From the NCBI RefSeq assembly GCF_037975245.1, contig NC_092578.1:15420321-15484320 (forward strand): a DNA stretch of 64,000 nt. Direction: 5' to 3'. How positions within the stretch are numbered: position 1 is the stretch's first letter; each line of letters starts with the position of its first letter. Of this stretch, positions 1-14,799 are shown in pieces. This DNA is from Apostichopus japonicus (lineage: Eukaryota > Echinodermata > Holothuroidea > Aspidochirotida > Stichopodidae). A program made the position numbers and the translations under genes. The notes beneath the pieces are model-generated. The model did no database searches, was not told the origin of the DNA, and saw nothing but the letters and a program-made list of their open reading frames with translations.

Positions 1-3000
1 CCCCCATCTGTGTTAACATCATGTGCACCGTACAAAAATAAATTTACAAATCACAAGACATGAGTACACTGTGCCCCTCCTTAAATTGTCGATGCCCCCC
101 ATCTCGGCTACGGTCCTGATAACTATAACTGTATGCCAAACAGCCCAAGACTTATGCACTGACTTCTTGTATATCTATCGATTAACTATGTAGCCTAACA
201 TGCATATTATTATAGCTGATTAAACGATTTATAACAAGAGGCTAGGTCAACTTCTGGGAAACAAAAAAAAGAAAGAAAACCAATCAAGGAACCCCTCGTT
301 TCCTTACTCTTCTATATCCACATCACATGCATGCTTCATTATCCTTCATATAACAAAGGACAACGAAAGTTTCATTTGTATATGGGTTGGTGAATTACAA
401 GAGTAAGAAACTTATAATAATCATACATGTCATCTTTATTCACACTAAACTCTTGTTTTAGTCCTTCTTTATTTCTTTATTTCTATCTTTCTCTCTTTAT
501 TAACTTTAATAAAACCACATCCTGTTTCTTTTTTCTTTCTTTCATATTTCGTAGATATGCCTTCAGTAATGATAAATCTTCTGATAGAAAGCAATCGATC
601 AAGTAATAACAACATAATATAATTTCTTTTGAAATATATAATCTACGAGTGCAGGGTAATTAATTTTACAGAAATATCTCGGGAAGTAGAAAGCATGTTG
701 CCTAAATAGCGGAAGTAATAGTTTAGTTTAAATAATAATCAGAGGGAATCTCCCCCCATTTCCTTGAGCTCCGTTAACATAGTACTTTATATATAAGTAA
801 GACATATACAGTATATGCCTATATATATCATAGTGGATACTCTTCTGCACTTACGATGGTTTAGTAAGGGAGGTGGGTGGGGTGGGGGGTTAGAGCCACA
901 TGAAGGGAAGAGAAATAGGGACCATAAGAAGGGAACAACCATCATTTATAGAGGACTAAATTTAAATTTATGTTTAATTTAGAAACAAAACTAGTGGCAA
1001 ATTGCTAGTGTATTTTTGGTTAGAATTATTGAATTGGGGACGCACTGGGGGGGGGGGGGGTTGGAAAGGTGGTAAATGACATTATGACCCCCATCGCATC
1101 TCACCATCTGACTACCCCACTGTGCATTAATACGAAGATTTAGCTAAAGATTTGAGACGAGAAACTTGAATTGTATATAAAGTGAGCGTTGGGAATTTCA
1201 TTGCAAATAATACTATACGCAGGACATGTGGCTGGGGCATGGGATGGGTCTTCGAGGGGAAACTCTTCCAAAATATATGTCAAAATATCGGAAAGATGCA
1301 TATTTATAAGAAATAACAAAAATTCGTCAGAACCAGAGGACGGCGATGAATCTTCAAAACTCTGTAGCCTACTTATCCATAGGGCATGGATTCAACTCGT
1401 GTCCCCAATTTTAACTTTGATACTTTTTAGCATCTGAGAGCATTTTTAATGGAATTTACTGAAACGATTTCAGTGACCTCAATTGACGTCCACTTTTGCT
1501 TAACATGTCACAAATAACAATTCCTTAACCAACAAACTTCTACTTACTACTCTTGGAAGGGGGGAGGGGGGGGGTGGGGTGAGCAAATTGAAGCTGAATA
1601 TTTTGACAGAATTTTCCGCTAAAACAAGTTCCGATGCTGTGAAGGGCTTGCGGCTGTTTTAATATTGAATGTGAACTTGTTTCTTGCCCAGTAGCTTCCC
1701 TTCCAGAAAGCATAGTGATTCGTGTCATCTCTCAAATCACGATCATTTCTTATTTAAGCTAAAACATCGTACATTTAGTTCTGCAATTAAGAACCTTTCA
1801 GCTTTTTTTTTTTTTTTTCTTCTCCAGAAAATCTTTGGGCACCGAACTCGTATGTGTATATGGATCGACGATGTATATAAATAAAAGATAAAAGAAAAAA
1901 GAGAGGCCAAAGTCGATAGAGTCAGGAATATAAAAGAGGAACATCTGACCCTCTGGCCCCTCCTTATAGGATAATTCTCAAGGAGAATAACTTTAATCTT
2001 CCTACCCCGGGCGTCACCAATCAACAAAGCTAAGTGGATCAGGGAGTTGAAAATCCCTCAACTATTTCCCGGCTTTCTGACTGCTTGCTTTTGGCTATAT
2101 AGGCCTATACTATTCAATAATGTACGGATATATATACGATAGCCTTGTCGAACGGAAACTGGAATGCAAGTATGCTTCTATACTTTAACACAGTGTACAG
2201 CCCTGTTGTACGGAAGGTATATGGTAAAGAAATTAAATAACAAGGCCATAAAAAATGACCAGTGGACTTGTATAGGCTATCATATGCCGTACAGTTACAT
2301 ACTGTAGTGTAGTCTATGTAGGGCCTGCACGGTTCAAATTTCGATACGTACTATATATGTTATGTATACCAAGTTAGTAGTTACAATGTACAACAATTTG
2401 GAACCAGATCTGGCGAGATGCGGTTGAGCTCGCAAGGCTACAGCCCTGGAACGGTGACGGAGGGGAGGGGGGGGGGAGGATGTCTCTTGGGGCGCTCGGG
2501 GAAATATGCATGGGATCAAGAAAATGTATTCTCACTTTGATTACATCGCTAAAGGCAGAATGGACCCGGTGACATAATTGTCCCCGGGCCCGACTTGGCT
2601 TTCGACGTCACTGTGTGAAACTACTGCAAAAAGACTTGGTAAAGTCTGCAGTAGTGCACTAACCAAATGGGCTTAGTACGGCGGGTTACCGTTACGCACC
2701 ACCAGTTCCATCGCCTCTCATACCACACTGAGTCCCTCACCATACACCATATCGCCATAGAGAAATACGAAAATTGACACTCGTCGATCAAATTACTTAA
2801 CTTTGGTGGGCTTTAGTATACTGATACGAAACGAGTGACTGTGTAAACTTCCCATTTTGCCCACTGGATTGAAAGAGAATACCCAGTAGACTGGTACAGG
2901 TATTTACTAAAGCATATCAAACATTATCATGAAATGGATAGGCCTGTATATACATTACAACCATACCAGCTTAGCTTACTGTGTAAATATGTATATGGGC

Positions 3001-3106
3001 AATCATTTACAGACAGGAAAACGATAAGGCGGAACTGAATGTACAATTGCCACTCATAAAGGCATGGATGCTTTATTGTAATTGTAATCGTTATATTTCA
3101 TGGTAC
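1..3106. other. intergenic, no gene seen
   Basis: No reading frame here has recognisable protein similarity; the short open frames overlap low-complexity DNA. The stretch holds homopolymer G runs (near 1048, 1570 and 2470) and a G-rich tract at 868-889 whose four G runs fit the G-quadruplex pattern. I see no RNA gene or clear transposon end. Confidence 0.6.
868..889 (+). other. G-quadruplex-type G tract
   Basis: Four runs of three or more G separated by loops of 1 to 4 bases. This fits the usual G3+N1-7 rule. No gene is adjacent, so a regulatory role is not supported. Confidence 0.5.
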
Positions 3107-3351
<245 letters not shown>

Positions 3352-6161
3352 AGGCCGGTTTGTATATATAATTGCTAAATGTTTACAAACGTTCTTTTCC
3401 TGTCGGTTCTATATCCTTCACATCATTCCCACACATTGAGGAGTGTAAACATATGTCTCATCGTGGGAAACTTGACCTGTAGAGTTCAATTATTTATTTA
3501 TTTATCTAATCTGAACATGAGTGGCCATTATCAGACATTCTAGCATGTTAATAGTATAGTAGGCTGTACTGCATGGTAACTACCGCTCAGAAATAAGTCT
3601 AGTCATGTGTGGAAGCGAACTCAAGCGTTTCATGTTTTTAACCAGATTTAACAACAATAAATATAATGACTTAAACATTATGTTGGAAGAAAGTGACAAG
3701 GCTTCGCACTTGGAGCCTTCATTCATGCGTTTCAATCTTTTCTCTTCTATTTAGCCAAATATTATAGTCTCCGTCAAACCATGTAAGCAGCATATACACT
3801 GTTCCCACGCTATATGATATGTCGTTAGTCATGAGTGTAATGTAACTTTTTTCCCTAACACTCCTCCTGTCCCTACGTCTACCCTCGCCAACCCACCTAC
3901 ACCCTCTCCTTCCTACTCCATCTTTACCCTCGCCTCCTACCCCCCCCCCCCATGAAAGAAAGCTAGCTAACTGTATGACCATTTTCCGTCACCTCCCTCC
4001 CTCACTACGTCCACCCCTCCAGTGAAAGGAAGCTATAGTTAATTATACTCTAGCACCACTAGAAATACTGGCTATGTTCCGTCAGGATTTATCGATTTGT
4101 TATTCTATTACATGTTATGCACAAAAAAAATTTCCCCAAAGAAATGCAATATAGGTTTACAGCGGTAGAAAAATTAGAATTCAGTCAGGTCGGTAAATGA
4201 ATTGTTTGGTAATTAACAGGTGCAAACACTTAACAATATTTGAGTAGGATCTGTCCCAATATGTACACATGAGGACATTTGTAAGCACCTGCCATCTGCA
4301 TATGGTTATCTGTATAGACAACTTGAACTTCTTTCATGTACGCAAAAACTTCCCGTTAACCTCAGTGCAAGAGCTTACAAATCATAAACATGTTTATTTG
4401 TCAGTTGACAATCAGACCTTTAGAAAAAAAGGGGGAAAAACCGTAACTGCCTTATCAAATAACGAAAGAAAGAAACAAGAATCCACTTTAACAAAAAGAT
4501 TGGTAATTCTTACCTCAACAGTTGTAAAGTATCCACCGTTGCTGCACATTGAAAAGTAGATAAACTTCCTTATTCCACAATCCGCACGCTTTCGTATAAT
4601 AATAACACAAGGGTTTTTTCTATGCGACTCAAACGCTTAGTCGTCCAGCTGTGTATATATACCGACCCAATGAAGGTGCCTAGATATGTGGTGGCACTGC
4701 ACGTTAACGTCGATGCAATTGAGTTAAGTGTATTCTTATTCCTTTTTTTTTTTTTTTTTTTTTTGGTCTTTGGTTGAAAATGAATAACTGAGCAAACTAG
4801 ACCCTTGTAATAGCAAGCGAAGCTCTCACTGGGTATGTCACACTCGAATGCCTTCAAAGAAGCACGCTCATATGAAATTATGACGGTCTTGCTAACTTCC
4901 GGGTTGAGTAAATAAAGAAACAAAGCGGCATTTATCGTCGCGATATGCTTCAGACACACACAGCTAAAGCCTGCTTGCAGTTGACCTTGCATAGATACCG
5001 AGCTTGCTAAATGGATAAATCTTGATCATCGAAAACAGACTACGCCCTCTATTTTTGTCGAAAGGCTCTGGAAGTTGCATGTGTTTATGGTCAAACTGGG
5101 TTTGTACGTGGTGAGACACAGAGAATACGGGTAGGGGTGGGGAGTAGAAGGGATCGAAGGATGGGAATGGAAGGAGGGATTGTGTGTTTGGATTAAAGTC
5201 GTTTAATTACGTGTATTTTGAGGGGAATTGCGCATTGTCATAAATGTAGAAATGGAGTGAGTGAGACACCTCTAAAACCTATATATAGTATTCAATTGTA
5301 TTTTTGCATGTTTGGTTATGCGCATTGTACCCTGGGATTTTGCGCTATATAAGCACCGGTGTAATAATAATGTAATAATATATTAGGTTATCAATATATA
5401 CCTCCAGACTTTGTTTACTGTGACTTCAAGATCTGCGGACTAGACCATCTGGGCAATTGCAGGTCTAACGCCTCTAACTCAGAGAAAGAGCAGTGAGAAT
5501 TGAGAAGGGAAACGCCTCTTGGAGGGAGAAAGAAATTCAACGTCACATCAGGACAACCTCCTGCACATACATGACTTGTGTAGGTCAAGGACATACAAAG
5601 GAGATGTAAGGTGTTGCTGTCAGAAAAAATTCTGAATGTCGAAAAAAGGTTCGCATAAACTTGACAACTGCCACCTGTACTTTATATTGTTCAGAGATTC
5701 TCTGTGAGACAAAAATGACTGTATATTTTGTTGGATGCATTTCACATCCAGTAGGACAATATGTGTTGTTTTGGGGCTTGTTTTTTTTTTAAATCGTAAA
5801 TCATAATCAACTTGAACTTACAGTTTGAACTTTCCTAATGTGTTGTTAAATATTTTAGAATAAATCGTATTTTACAGCTTCCCTTAACCAAAATAAAAAT
5901 AGGTGACAGAACAGTCTAATTACTAACTGCGGCCAAAGCTTCCAGCACTTATCGTGGGTAACACTACGATATGCATGGAAAAGCTAAATACACATGATAT
6001 GCGATCGGGAAAAGTTCGAATCTGTTCACATATTGACCAACGGATGTATGTAGGCGATACAAGCGGAAAATCAACATTTGATATGAGATAATGGAACCCA
6101 TTCATTCTGGTTTGTATATCATACGTACAGACCTATAACGCCATATGGTTGTAACTCTCTG
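3352..6161. other. intergenic, no gene seen
   Basis: No recognisable coding sequence. A 140-codon frame on the minus strand (4992-4570) runs through a poly-T tract that would encode poly-Lys; it matches no family I know. A possible LINE 3' tail is listed separately at 5316-5378. Confidence 0.55.
5316..5378 (+). mobile_element. possible LINE 3' tail remnant
   Basis: The sequence contains GCGCTATATAAG followed by TAATAATAATG-type triplets. This resembles the 3' end of the LINE fragment at 33.7-34.2 kb (GCGCTATATAAGTG, then ATT repeats). Only the tail is visible and no reverse transcriptase coding is present, so this is a weak, similarity-based call. Confidence 0.3.
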
Positions 6162-6411
6162 TATGTATGTATGTATGTATATGTGATCTTCCCGCAAGCA
6201 GGAACTCGCGAAAGAAGCCATGGAGGCTTATAGACTCGCAAGCTGACCGAAGCCAATCTCTCGGCACACATCCATTTAACGTCCATGTCGGGAAGTTGTT
6301 ATTGAACAACACCCTTGCCAGACGACACACATTGCTGTCGGCGGGAATCGAACCGGGGATCTCATGACTGGGAGACGCCGGCGTTAACCACTAGGCTATA
6401 CAATCCGCCAT
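6162..6411 (-). mobile_element. tRNA-derived SINE, minus orientation
   Basis: Read on the minus strand, it starts near 6411 with a tRNA-like head. An A box (TAGCCTAGTGGTTAACG, about 6398-6381) and a B box (GGTTCGATTCC, about 6356-6345) are spaced as in RNA polymerase III promoters. A non-tRNA body follows that is shared with the copy at 13060-13290: the ATGGACGTTAAAT motif, a CTTCGGTCAGCTTGCG hairpin, and GCGAGTTCCTGCT. It ends in a short ACAT-type simple-repeat tail at 6162-6183. It is too diverged to be a functional tRNA gene. Confidence 0.75.
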
Positions 6412-7897
6412 GGTTCCGCTATCCACAATCCACAATCCACAATCCGCTATACAATCCGCCTCTGATGGTTGGTAAAGTCGCTGAGTTATTTGACAAGAGA
6501 TCAATGTATTGGGGGATACGGGGATATATTTACCCTATAATTCTGACAAATTTAGTTATGGTCTCGCTATAATTCAAGTTAATATCGACACCATTCTGTC
6601 GAGGTTATACCTTTTTCTCCTTTCGTAGATTCAGATCCTATCTATTAGTTGTTGATCAGTTTATGGAACGCCAAAAGGCTCGCAAATATTTATATATATA
6701 TACGATGATAACGTCAAAGGTATACGATTATGACGTATAGACACAAACGATGTTGAAATTAGATGATCATGTGTTTTGCTTTAATATAAGTGCATATATT
6801 AAGTAATTCATTAACTAATCAAAATCCGAGATAGGTTTGAGATTGGGCCGGGTGGGCGGGAGGGGAGGTGGCGGAGGGGTTGGATTCAGACCATTGTTTA
6901 GTGATGCCGAAGTTGCCGCACACAGTGTGGCAACACTACGCCCGCGGTATCATTGCTGTGAATAATATATTGAGTGGGAGAGTGAAGGGGGCATGGTCCT
7001 CCTCGTCCCTCTGCATGGTGTTGTTGTTGGGGGAGGGGGGGTCTGGCCATGTTCAAACTTCAAGAGACATTTTTACAGCCACTGTTAAGGGTGTGAAGAC
7101 TCGCGCAAAAAGAAACGTCTATTGCCGGTAATCTGACCTAGTTTCGAATGAGGTGTAACAGGAGTGTCAGACACCACCATCGATCCCAGAATATACACAC
7201 ACAGCTTGCTACCGTCGGTAATTAGACACTAGTGTACAGTCAGTACATATACAGCTGCGGTCAATACCCACAGCACTGTGTACAAACGATACAGCGATGG
7301 ACATCTCAGGTCCAGCTAAAGATAACAAGGTATCACGTTTCATTAATGTTTGCATTTTGTAGCGACAAGAGAAAAACTTCACTTGCAAGGAACGGAAACT
7401 TAACTTTTAAAAGATGGCGGCACGCTATTTGGGGCGCGTCTTCAATGCCTTTAAAGCATCGTCCTCTCTGATTATCTCATTAAGCTCTCCTCAACGGAAC
7501 TTCGTAGGAAGAGAAAACTACAGGAAATTGTTAACTCTATAGGTTAAATATGAAGGCAATATACCGATAAATTATGAATGGCAAGTACCACTGGAGGTTT
7601 CCTTTCCAAAGCTGCTACTTATTAAGGGACAACAGTGTACTGTATTAACTAAAAGAACAATGCTAAAAGACGTCATATGTATGGCACATTCTTAAAGGTT
7701 GGGATCCTATGATCATATTATTACCAGACACAGAGGAGAGGAGGGCTCAATTAGACACATATAAATATCTAAGTGAGGTAAAAGTGCTTTGACGGTGGTA
7801 TAGCAAAATGCGTTTTGAAATCTGAGCCTCAGGAACCATCATTTCACTTTCTAGAATCATTTTAATACATTTGGGGGAGGGGGTGAAGAGGTAAGGG

Positions 7898-8260
7898 GTG
7901 AGGGGGGGGGGTACAGGGTACATACCGAAGACATTTCAAGTTCCATCTGCGTTGGGTAAGGTCATGCTTACGGTTGGTGACATAATGGTACGGACAGCCG
8001 GGGCAGACAGATGCATCGACGAACAGTCAGACTGCATATACATAGACAAGAGGGTTGGAGGTCTGTCTGCTATACCTCTAATATACGGTGAAAATGGGGC
8101 AATAATAATTGTGTCCACTTTCAAGGGATCGACGAACTTGGTCTTCGTTATGAATCACTTTACGAACAACCCCTCCTTCACGGACTGCCTTCCTCTCTCT
8201 GAAACTAAACTGCCAACGCCACCCCCCCCCTCCCCACACCTATATGCTAGATTTATGTAA
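7898..8260 (+). other. orphan open reading frame, coding status unclear
   Basis: The open frame runs for 120 codons, and its middle (about 7930-8210) is less AT-rich than the surroundings and not repetitive. The predicted peptide matches no family I recognise. It has no signal peptide or clear motif, and ends in a proline run encoded by a poly-C tract. The minus strand is also open over 8124-7936. It could be an exon of an unidentified gene, a regulatory element or chance. Confidence 0.15.
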
Positions 8261-8905
8261 AGATAAATAGGAGTATATATTGTATTTCTTTAGAGAAAAG
8301 AGGTAAAGTTACGAAGGGTCACTGTCTCGACGGATTGGGAGGCTTTCCCGCAATTAAGCCACCTAACAAGTTCTACTGAGTCACTAAGAACGATATACAC
8401 ATCTTTTGGTTTATCCATTCGACAAGCAGACTTACTTCCGTATATAACGTATATAAACATATTACCTATAATGGGATCTCTCTATACGTTAGGACGTGCA
8501 ATCCACTTAGCCAACAATTATAGGTTTCCAAACCATATTCCTGTCTTATTGTTTATCCTAAAACCATAGACATATACAAACCAGATGAAGTGACTATCTT
8601 AATTAAGATTGTATCGGTCCGATACACATCAGCGGATACTAAGCTTGTCAAGATGCTGATGGGTAATTTATATTTCGGGTTCAGTGAGAGTACTAATATA
8701 AACTCTCGAGTGCCCACAACCTCAAGTTGTCTTTAAGTCGTTTCTTCATGTAAACACGTATGTTATGATGTCTCTAACTGTACTTTATAGGTTTATACAA
8801 ATGACTCATAATAATAATACTATCTTAGAAAAGGACGCATAGGACGGTCCCATTATTATGTTTGTTCGCACAACAGATCCAGTGTAGTATCAACACGTTA
8901 TAAGT

Positions 8906-8955
8906 GTGTGTGTGTGTATATATATATATATAGATATATATATAGATATATATAA
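8906..8955. repeat. (GT)n/(TA)n microsatellite
   Basis: A short GTGTGTGTGT run passes into TATATATA tracts interrupted by TAGATATA. Confidence 0.8.
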
Positions 8956-9592
8956 TACACCGTGCCAAATAAGTTTTCCATGAGGTGCACAAATATGAAA
9001 ATACAATGCTTAAAGGTAAGTTTGAAAGCTTTTACTCTGTTTATGACGTCATACTCTGAAGTCTACTTTCGTTATAGGAAGTCGAAATTATCTCTCAAAA
9101 CATAAACAATTGAAGTGGGGCCATAAACAAATACCTTGGTAGGTTGGACTGTGCAGTATTAGATAAACAAGTTTGTTAAAACATGAACAAACAACTTGAC
9201 GTGCAGGGTTTCGTTGTTATAACTATTATAATATGCTCTCTCCCCCTCTCTTTCTCCACGAAAGAAAAGGGATAATGAAGAACATCACCAGGAGGGAGCC
9301 CATGGCATTTTACCTCGTTTATGTGATGCCACGACCATGTATCATCCAATTAGACATCAATCTGAAAATATATATACACTGCCATGTTTGATGATAAATA
9401 AAGTGAAGAAAAATGATGATGATGAAAGCGGAACGTGTTTGTAATTTTTTACTTTTTTGTACTTATCGAAAAACATTCTTTCTTTTTTTTCCGAGATTAA
9501 GGACGGATCTTGTGTATTTGGGTATATAATTTCACCTTCAGACATTATATCTGCGAAACCTAAAGTCGCTGGAGAATTTACAGCTTCAATTG

Positions 9593-10238
<646 letters not shown>

Positions 10239-11434
10239 CCACTACCCCCCCCCCCCATCCTTGCACACGACACTGCAACTAATAACAACGCTGGATAATG
10301 GTCACTTAGGGTAAGCATTCAGTTGTGTATTTTAAACTCATAGCGAGACTAAATTTCAAGGAAAGTCTGTATAGCTTATATTTTTGAAACATTTAAACCT
10401 ATTTCTATTCCGGTAAAATCTGAGGTAAATACACAAATGTTCCTCAAGAAACTCCTTTATATATTGTTTTCAACCTAATTTAACCCTATACCCTACATGT
10501 AACACTGAGATGATGCAGGTAAGTTGATTTAAACTTTCACATATATGGTCTGTATATATTTACGAAAGATCATGGTATACTTACACTGCCGACGATTTCA
10601 GTAATATTCCTCAGGGTCTTTGCACGATCCGTTCGCCTTTACAAGAACAACTTCTTACAAATATACGAACTTCTCTTTACGTTGATATTTCGAAAAAGAA
10701 AGAAAGAAAAAGATCCCCACAACCGTCAAAATTAGAGAACGGATGACCTTTTTGTTCTCAAAACCAAAAATTCAATGATGATTTCGCATATGTTTTTGAG
10801 TTTGCTTTCTCTTCTTTCTTCTAATTTCCCTTTGATTATCCCAGCTGCCTGTTGGTGGTAAAATTCATGCAGTGTAGGAGGAACGGACTTCGAACAAACA
10901 GCGCGTGGTATTGAATTCATTAACTGACATATATAGCCTCAGTCGACAAGTTGACAAACCGGGCGAAATGTCGATCTCTTATTTAACAGCCATATATCGC
11001 TCTTTACTAACGCAGAATTGAGAAGAAGAAGAAAATTATCATTTTGTTCACGAATATATATATACAGTGCTCGTTATCTGAGACTGATTGAAAATTCAGT
11101 CTTCCACAGGGAACAGAGACCTAAATTTCACTGTGAGAGGTCTTCATTAGATTTTCGACATCGCCGTACAAGTGTTGCCCTAGTTTATAGCCTATATAAA
11201 TAAGGAGAATGACGCCGAAATATCGATTTAAACTCATCAAAGTACAATATAACCACTACTTAACCAAAGCTGTTTTTCTTCGTTTTCCATAATGCGGTGA
11301 AGCAAATGTTTTTGTTCATCTCTTAAAGTGCAACCGAATACGCAAGCCACTTAATGACAGTTCAATTTATATATTAAAATACGGAAGCTGTTCAAATTTG
11401 TCCAACCAAATGTCAGGTTTAACATAATATATAC

Positions 11435-11515
<81 letters not shown>

Positions 11516-13059
11516 CAGTCCAATTGTGATCAAGTTTCTACAAGTTTGGTAATTAAGCCTATACCTATATATAGGGATACGTTCACCTTTATTTAACTGA
11601 ACGACGATCAAGTGTATGACATGTCCCAATCAGTTTAGCCTTTCATCGGACACTTAAATTTAATAAACTATTAATTGGTATGGTGGATTCTTCCCATATA
11701 TAGAGTACGGTATTATACAATATTTGGGCAAAACTAAGAATCAAATTTTTTTTTTTTTTCTTCTTACAATTTCTACACTAAACAGAGTCAATTGCATGGA
11801 TCCCTTCACAGATTTGAGTGCGACAATCAGAGAAAGTATAGCGATACTCTTTAATATTTTCTATATCTTAATCACAGTAGTCATTATGGTATTGCCTTAA
11901 GGTGTGTTGAGGTTCATCCGAGCATGCAGGCAGCTGCAGTGGTTTGAGTATTTACTAGAGTCAAACCAATCTAAGCCAGGCGCTTTGACATTTTTTTTTT
12001 TTTTATCATTTTATGTTTATATGTATGGACGTTGTAACATCTAAATCAGTAATCCAGTATACAGTATATATATGATGACTGTGATCTAGCGTTACTTTTC
12101 GGTGTGTGTGTGTGGGGGGGGGGGGGTTATATTGTAGGCATATAAAGTGAGGCGGGATGGGTGTGGATCGTGTGGAAGGGTGCATCGTCGTGTGAGGTGA
12201 AGTGATGTAATGAGCGATATACGGGGTAAATCATTATTACGCCTTTCTATATCAGAAGTGGTTATTATTGCTTTAGTCATTTTTGTTAAGCATGGAAAAG
12301 TTGAATTTGGTAAATTGGAGCAATATTCCCAGGCCTTCAATGCATCACTACCCACATGAAGTTGCTTATATCTTTTTATTACTTTGAATCGCAATCATGC
12401 CGCCACTGGTGTTGTTGGATTATATACTAACCTTAATGATGATAAGCACGGTTGCGTAACCGTTAAACAACTTTGACTTTACATAACCATATAGTATTAC
12501 GTATACGTAGTAACTCCTTGCATATTAATATAATTCCAGGCCCCCGGTCTGACGTTACAAGAACTGTATAGGTTGAAGATATATTACCAAACGGATATAG
12601 ATGTGCACTGGTTTTACTCTGCGTACATAAAAAGTCATGTTGCAAGTCTTGGTAACTTAGCCTTACTATATTTAAAGGTCACCAGTACAATATATATATA
12701 TAGGGCCTTATTTTAGTATGCTAAAATTACCTTGTTTTCAGTGGGGAATTTCAGGGAGGCTTTCATCCATGCATGACTTATCCCTTGAAAGTGGATTGTA
12801 CAAGTTGGCAGTAACATATAAACTGCATTATGCTTGTGATTTTAAAATGTTTACTCTCTGTAAGAGACAGTCATGATGATCCTCATCCCCCCCCCCCCGC
12901 CCCTCCATAAAATTTCACAGATGGAAACGTTGTGATTATGTTTCCTACTTTCCGGTGGGTATAAACTAGACTAAAATATTCATTAAATGTTCATTGCGGA
13001 CCTGCCCCAACCGTCCTCTAATCGTTGACATTCGAAGGCTTTTTGCAGTTGCAATATTA
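10239..13059. other. intergenic, no gene seen
   Basis: Apart from the (TA)n tract at 11438-11514 and poly-T/poly-G runs near 11745, 11990 and 12113, I find no gene, RNA gene or transposon end. Confidence 0.5.
11438..11514. repeat. (TA)n microsatellite
   Basis: About 77 bp of uninterrupted TA dinucleotides, preceded by TA-rich flank. Confidence 0.95.
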
Positions 13060-13290
13060 GGAGTTCTAGCTCAGTGGTTAACGCCGGTGCCTTTCAATTA
13101 TAAAGTTCCGAGTTCGAGGCACTCCAAGATTAATGTATGTCGTCCGGTTACAGAGTTGTTGACAATTCATAATCATGGACGTTAAATATGAATCGAAGAG
13201 GCTGACTTCGGTCAGCTTGCGGCTTTGATAAGCCAATGAAGGCTTCTTCGCGAGTTCCTGCTCGCAGGAGGATCTGAAATAAAATATGGG
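13060..13290 (+). mobile_element. tRNA-derived SINE, plus orientation
   Basis: The tRNA-like head begins GGAGTTCTAGCTCAGTGG (A box TAGCTCAGTGG) and carries a B box (GAGTTCGAGGC) about 35 bases further on. The body shares ATGGACGTTAAAT, the CTTCGGTCAGCTTGCG hairpin, the GCTTCTTCGCGAGTTCCTGCT block and a GGATCT end with the minus-strand copy at 6162-6411. The tail is A-rich (GAAATAAAATA). The head differs between the copies (Ser/Val-like end versus GGCGGATTG), so they may belong to subfamilies or have drifted. Confidence 0.75.
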
Positions 13291-14799
13291 ACAATTCTAA
13301 TTTGATAATGGGTACAAACCAAATGAAATTGAAACGCTCTCTCGTCTAGCCGAATTTGAAAGAATGTTTTGACAGTATGCAATGTTATATTCTGGCAACG
13401 TTCTTTTGAAGTGGTCGTCTGATACCGAATTACAGAACAATTACATGCTGACTGAAATTCCAACCGTAATGATTTATTTCTTCTTTGGGTTTTGTTTATT
13501 GCCTTTTTATAGAAACAGGTTAATGCGGTAGCCTTTGCATAACAATCACAAAGCCAAATTAGGAGGTTGACCGGTAGCCATTACGGATAATGTTTTGTTA
13601 GGCTACTATGCCTAACGCTAGGCCTAAGTCTAGCCTATTCTTAGTAGGCCTAGGCCTACTATCATTAGACCAAGTTTTACATATCCTGCTGTAGGTCTCA
13701 CTGTAATTTGTGTAAATTAGGCCAGATAAAGTGAAATATCACAGTCCGCAAGTCACTCAAGATAAATTTGAAGACAAATTTTCATAGCCTATGTGTATGT
13801 TCCTGGGTTATAATAACTAGGAATTAGGCCTATGAATGTTTCAAAGTTTGACGTGATCCCCCTCCGCTAACAAAACATCAGATCACAACATGCCAAGAGA
13901 AGGCATTTTGGTGTAGGGGCATGTTGTAAAACAGTCTAGGCCTATTTGGCTGCATGGTTACTTGAGCTGTCTGTCAAGTTTCCTGTGAACTAGTATAAGC
14001 CTAGGCTATGTCACAAATTTAGATAAGCAAAAATATAAAAAAGAACTAATAGTTATATAAGATGAAGAGTATGATTTAAGAGTTTGCTTACTTGCAAAAT
14101 TCCCTGCAATTCTTGAATCTCACAGATTATAATCGGAAGTTGATATACAATTACAAGGGTATAGTAAACCATGTATTGCTGTTCTTAGAAAGCAGGAAGT
14201 GTGTGAGTTGCAGGGTATTCTGCATGTGGAGACTCGAACAAAATGAAACAAACAAGCAAACTTTATCTTTTGTCTCTCTATTACGGTTCCAGAAATCAGT
14301 GTAAGTATAAGCATAAGAATACAAATAAGGTAAAGGTTAAGTAAAGGGCGGTGGAGCAAACAGCAACGGTGTGAAACTGTGTTCACTCTCACATCTCGAT
14401 GGCTGTTACAGATCGAAACACTACTTAGATCTCAGTTAAAATTATGATAAAACAGTGAGGATATTCGAATCGACCTTTCCTGTCTGCAGATTCGATAGCA
14501 AGTGGCGTGCATTTGCGGTAAAGGTAATGAAAGTTACGCAATAAAGTTACGCAAGAGGTAGAACACTACCACTAGGCGTGATTTGTAAACAATGGACACC
14601 TTTCATTACCAAGACAGTACATGCGTGGCAACAAGCTATGAAATCATTAATATGCAAGAAGGGTGAAAGTGAAGACTTTCGAAAAACAAAGGAAACAATT
14701 TACTTGATCCATCACATGCAATTGCTCCTAAAAGTTTACATTATTCTTTCATTGATTTCAGAAATCTGTGATAGCAAGTTCTAATTCCTTGACAGAATA
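13291..14799. other. upstream region of the dioxygenase gene
   Basis: No exon is recognisable, but a plausible splice acceptor (polypyrimidine then TTTCAG, ending about 14761) lies 39 bp before the start codon at 14800, so a non-coding 5' exon may lie upstream. The stretch 13600-14010 is dense in TAGGCCTA-like words. Confidence 0.4.
13600..14010. repeat. TAGGCCTA-rich patch
   Basis: AGGCCTA and its partial forms (TAGCCTA, TAGGCCT, AAGCCTAGGCTA) recur at 13605-13665, 13725, 13827, 13940 and 14000. They are unevenly spaced, so this is not a tandem array. A weaker patch occurs at 44630-44890, upstream of SPAG6. Confidence 0.5.

Larger units (their letters stand above)
6412..9592. other. intergenic, no gene seen
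   Basis: No convincing gene. Just outside the SINE are short ACAATCC repeats (6421-6460). A 120-codon open frame lies at 7898-8260 and is described separately. A short (GT)n/(TA)n tract sits near 8906-8955. Confidence 0.5.

Noticed and set aside
4570-4992. 140-codon minus-strand open frame
   Set aside because: Includes a poly-Lys run from a poly-T tract, has no known similarity and no neighbouring exon with matching splice sites.
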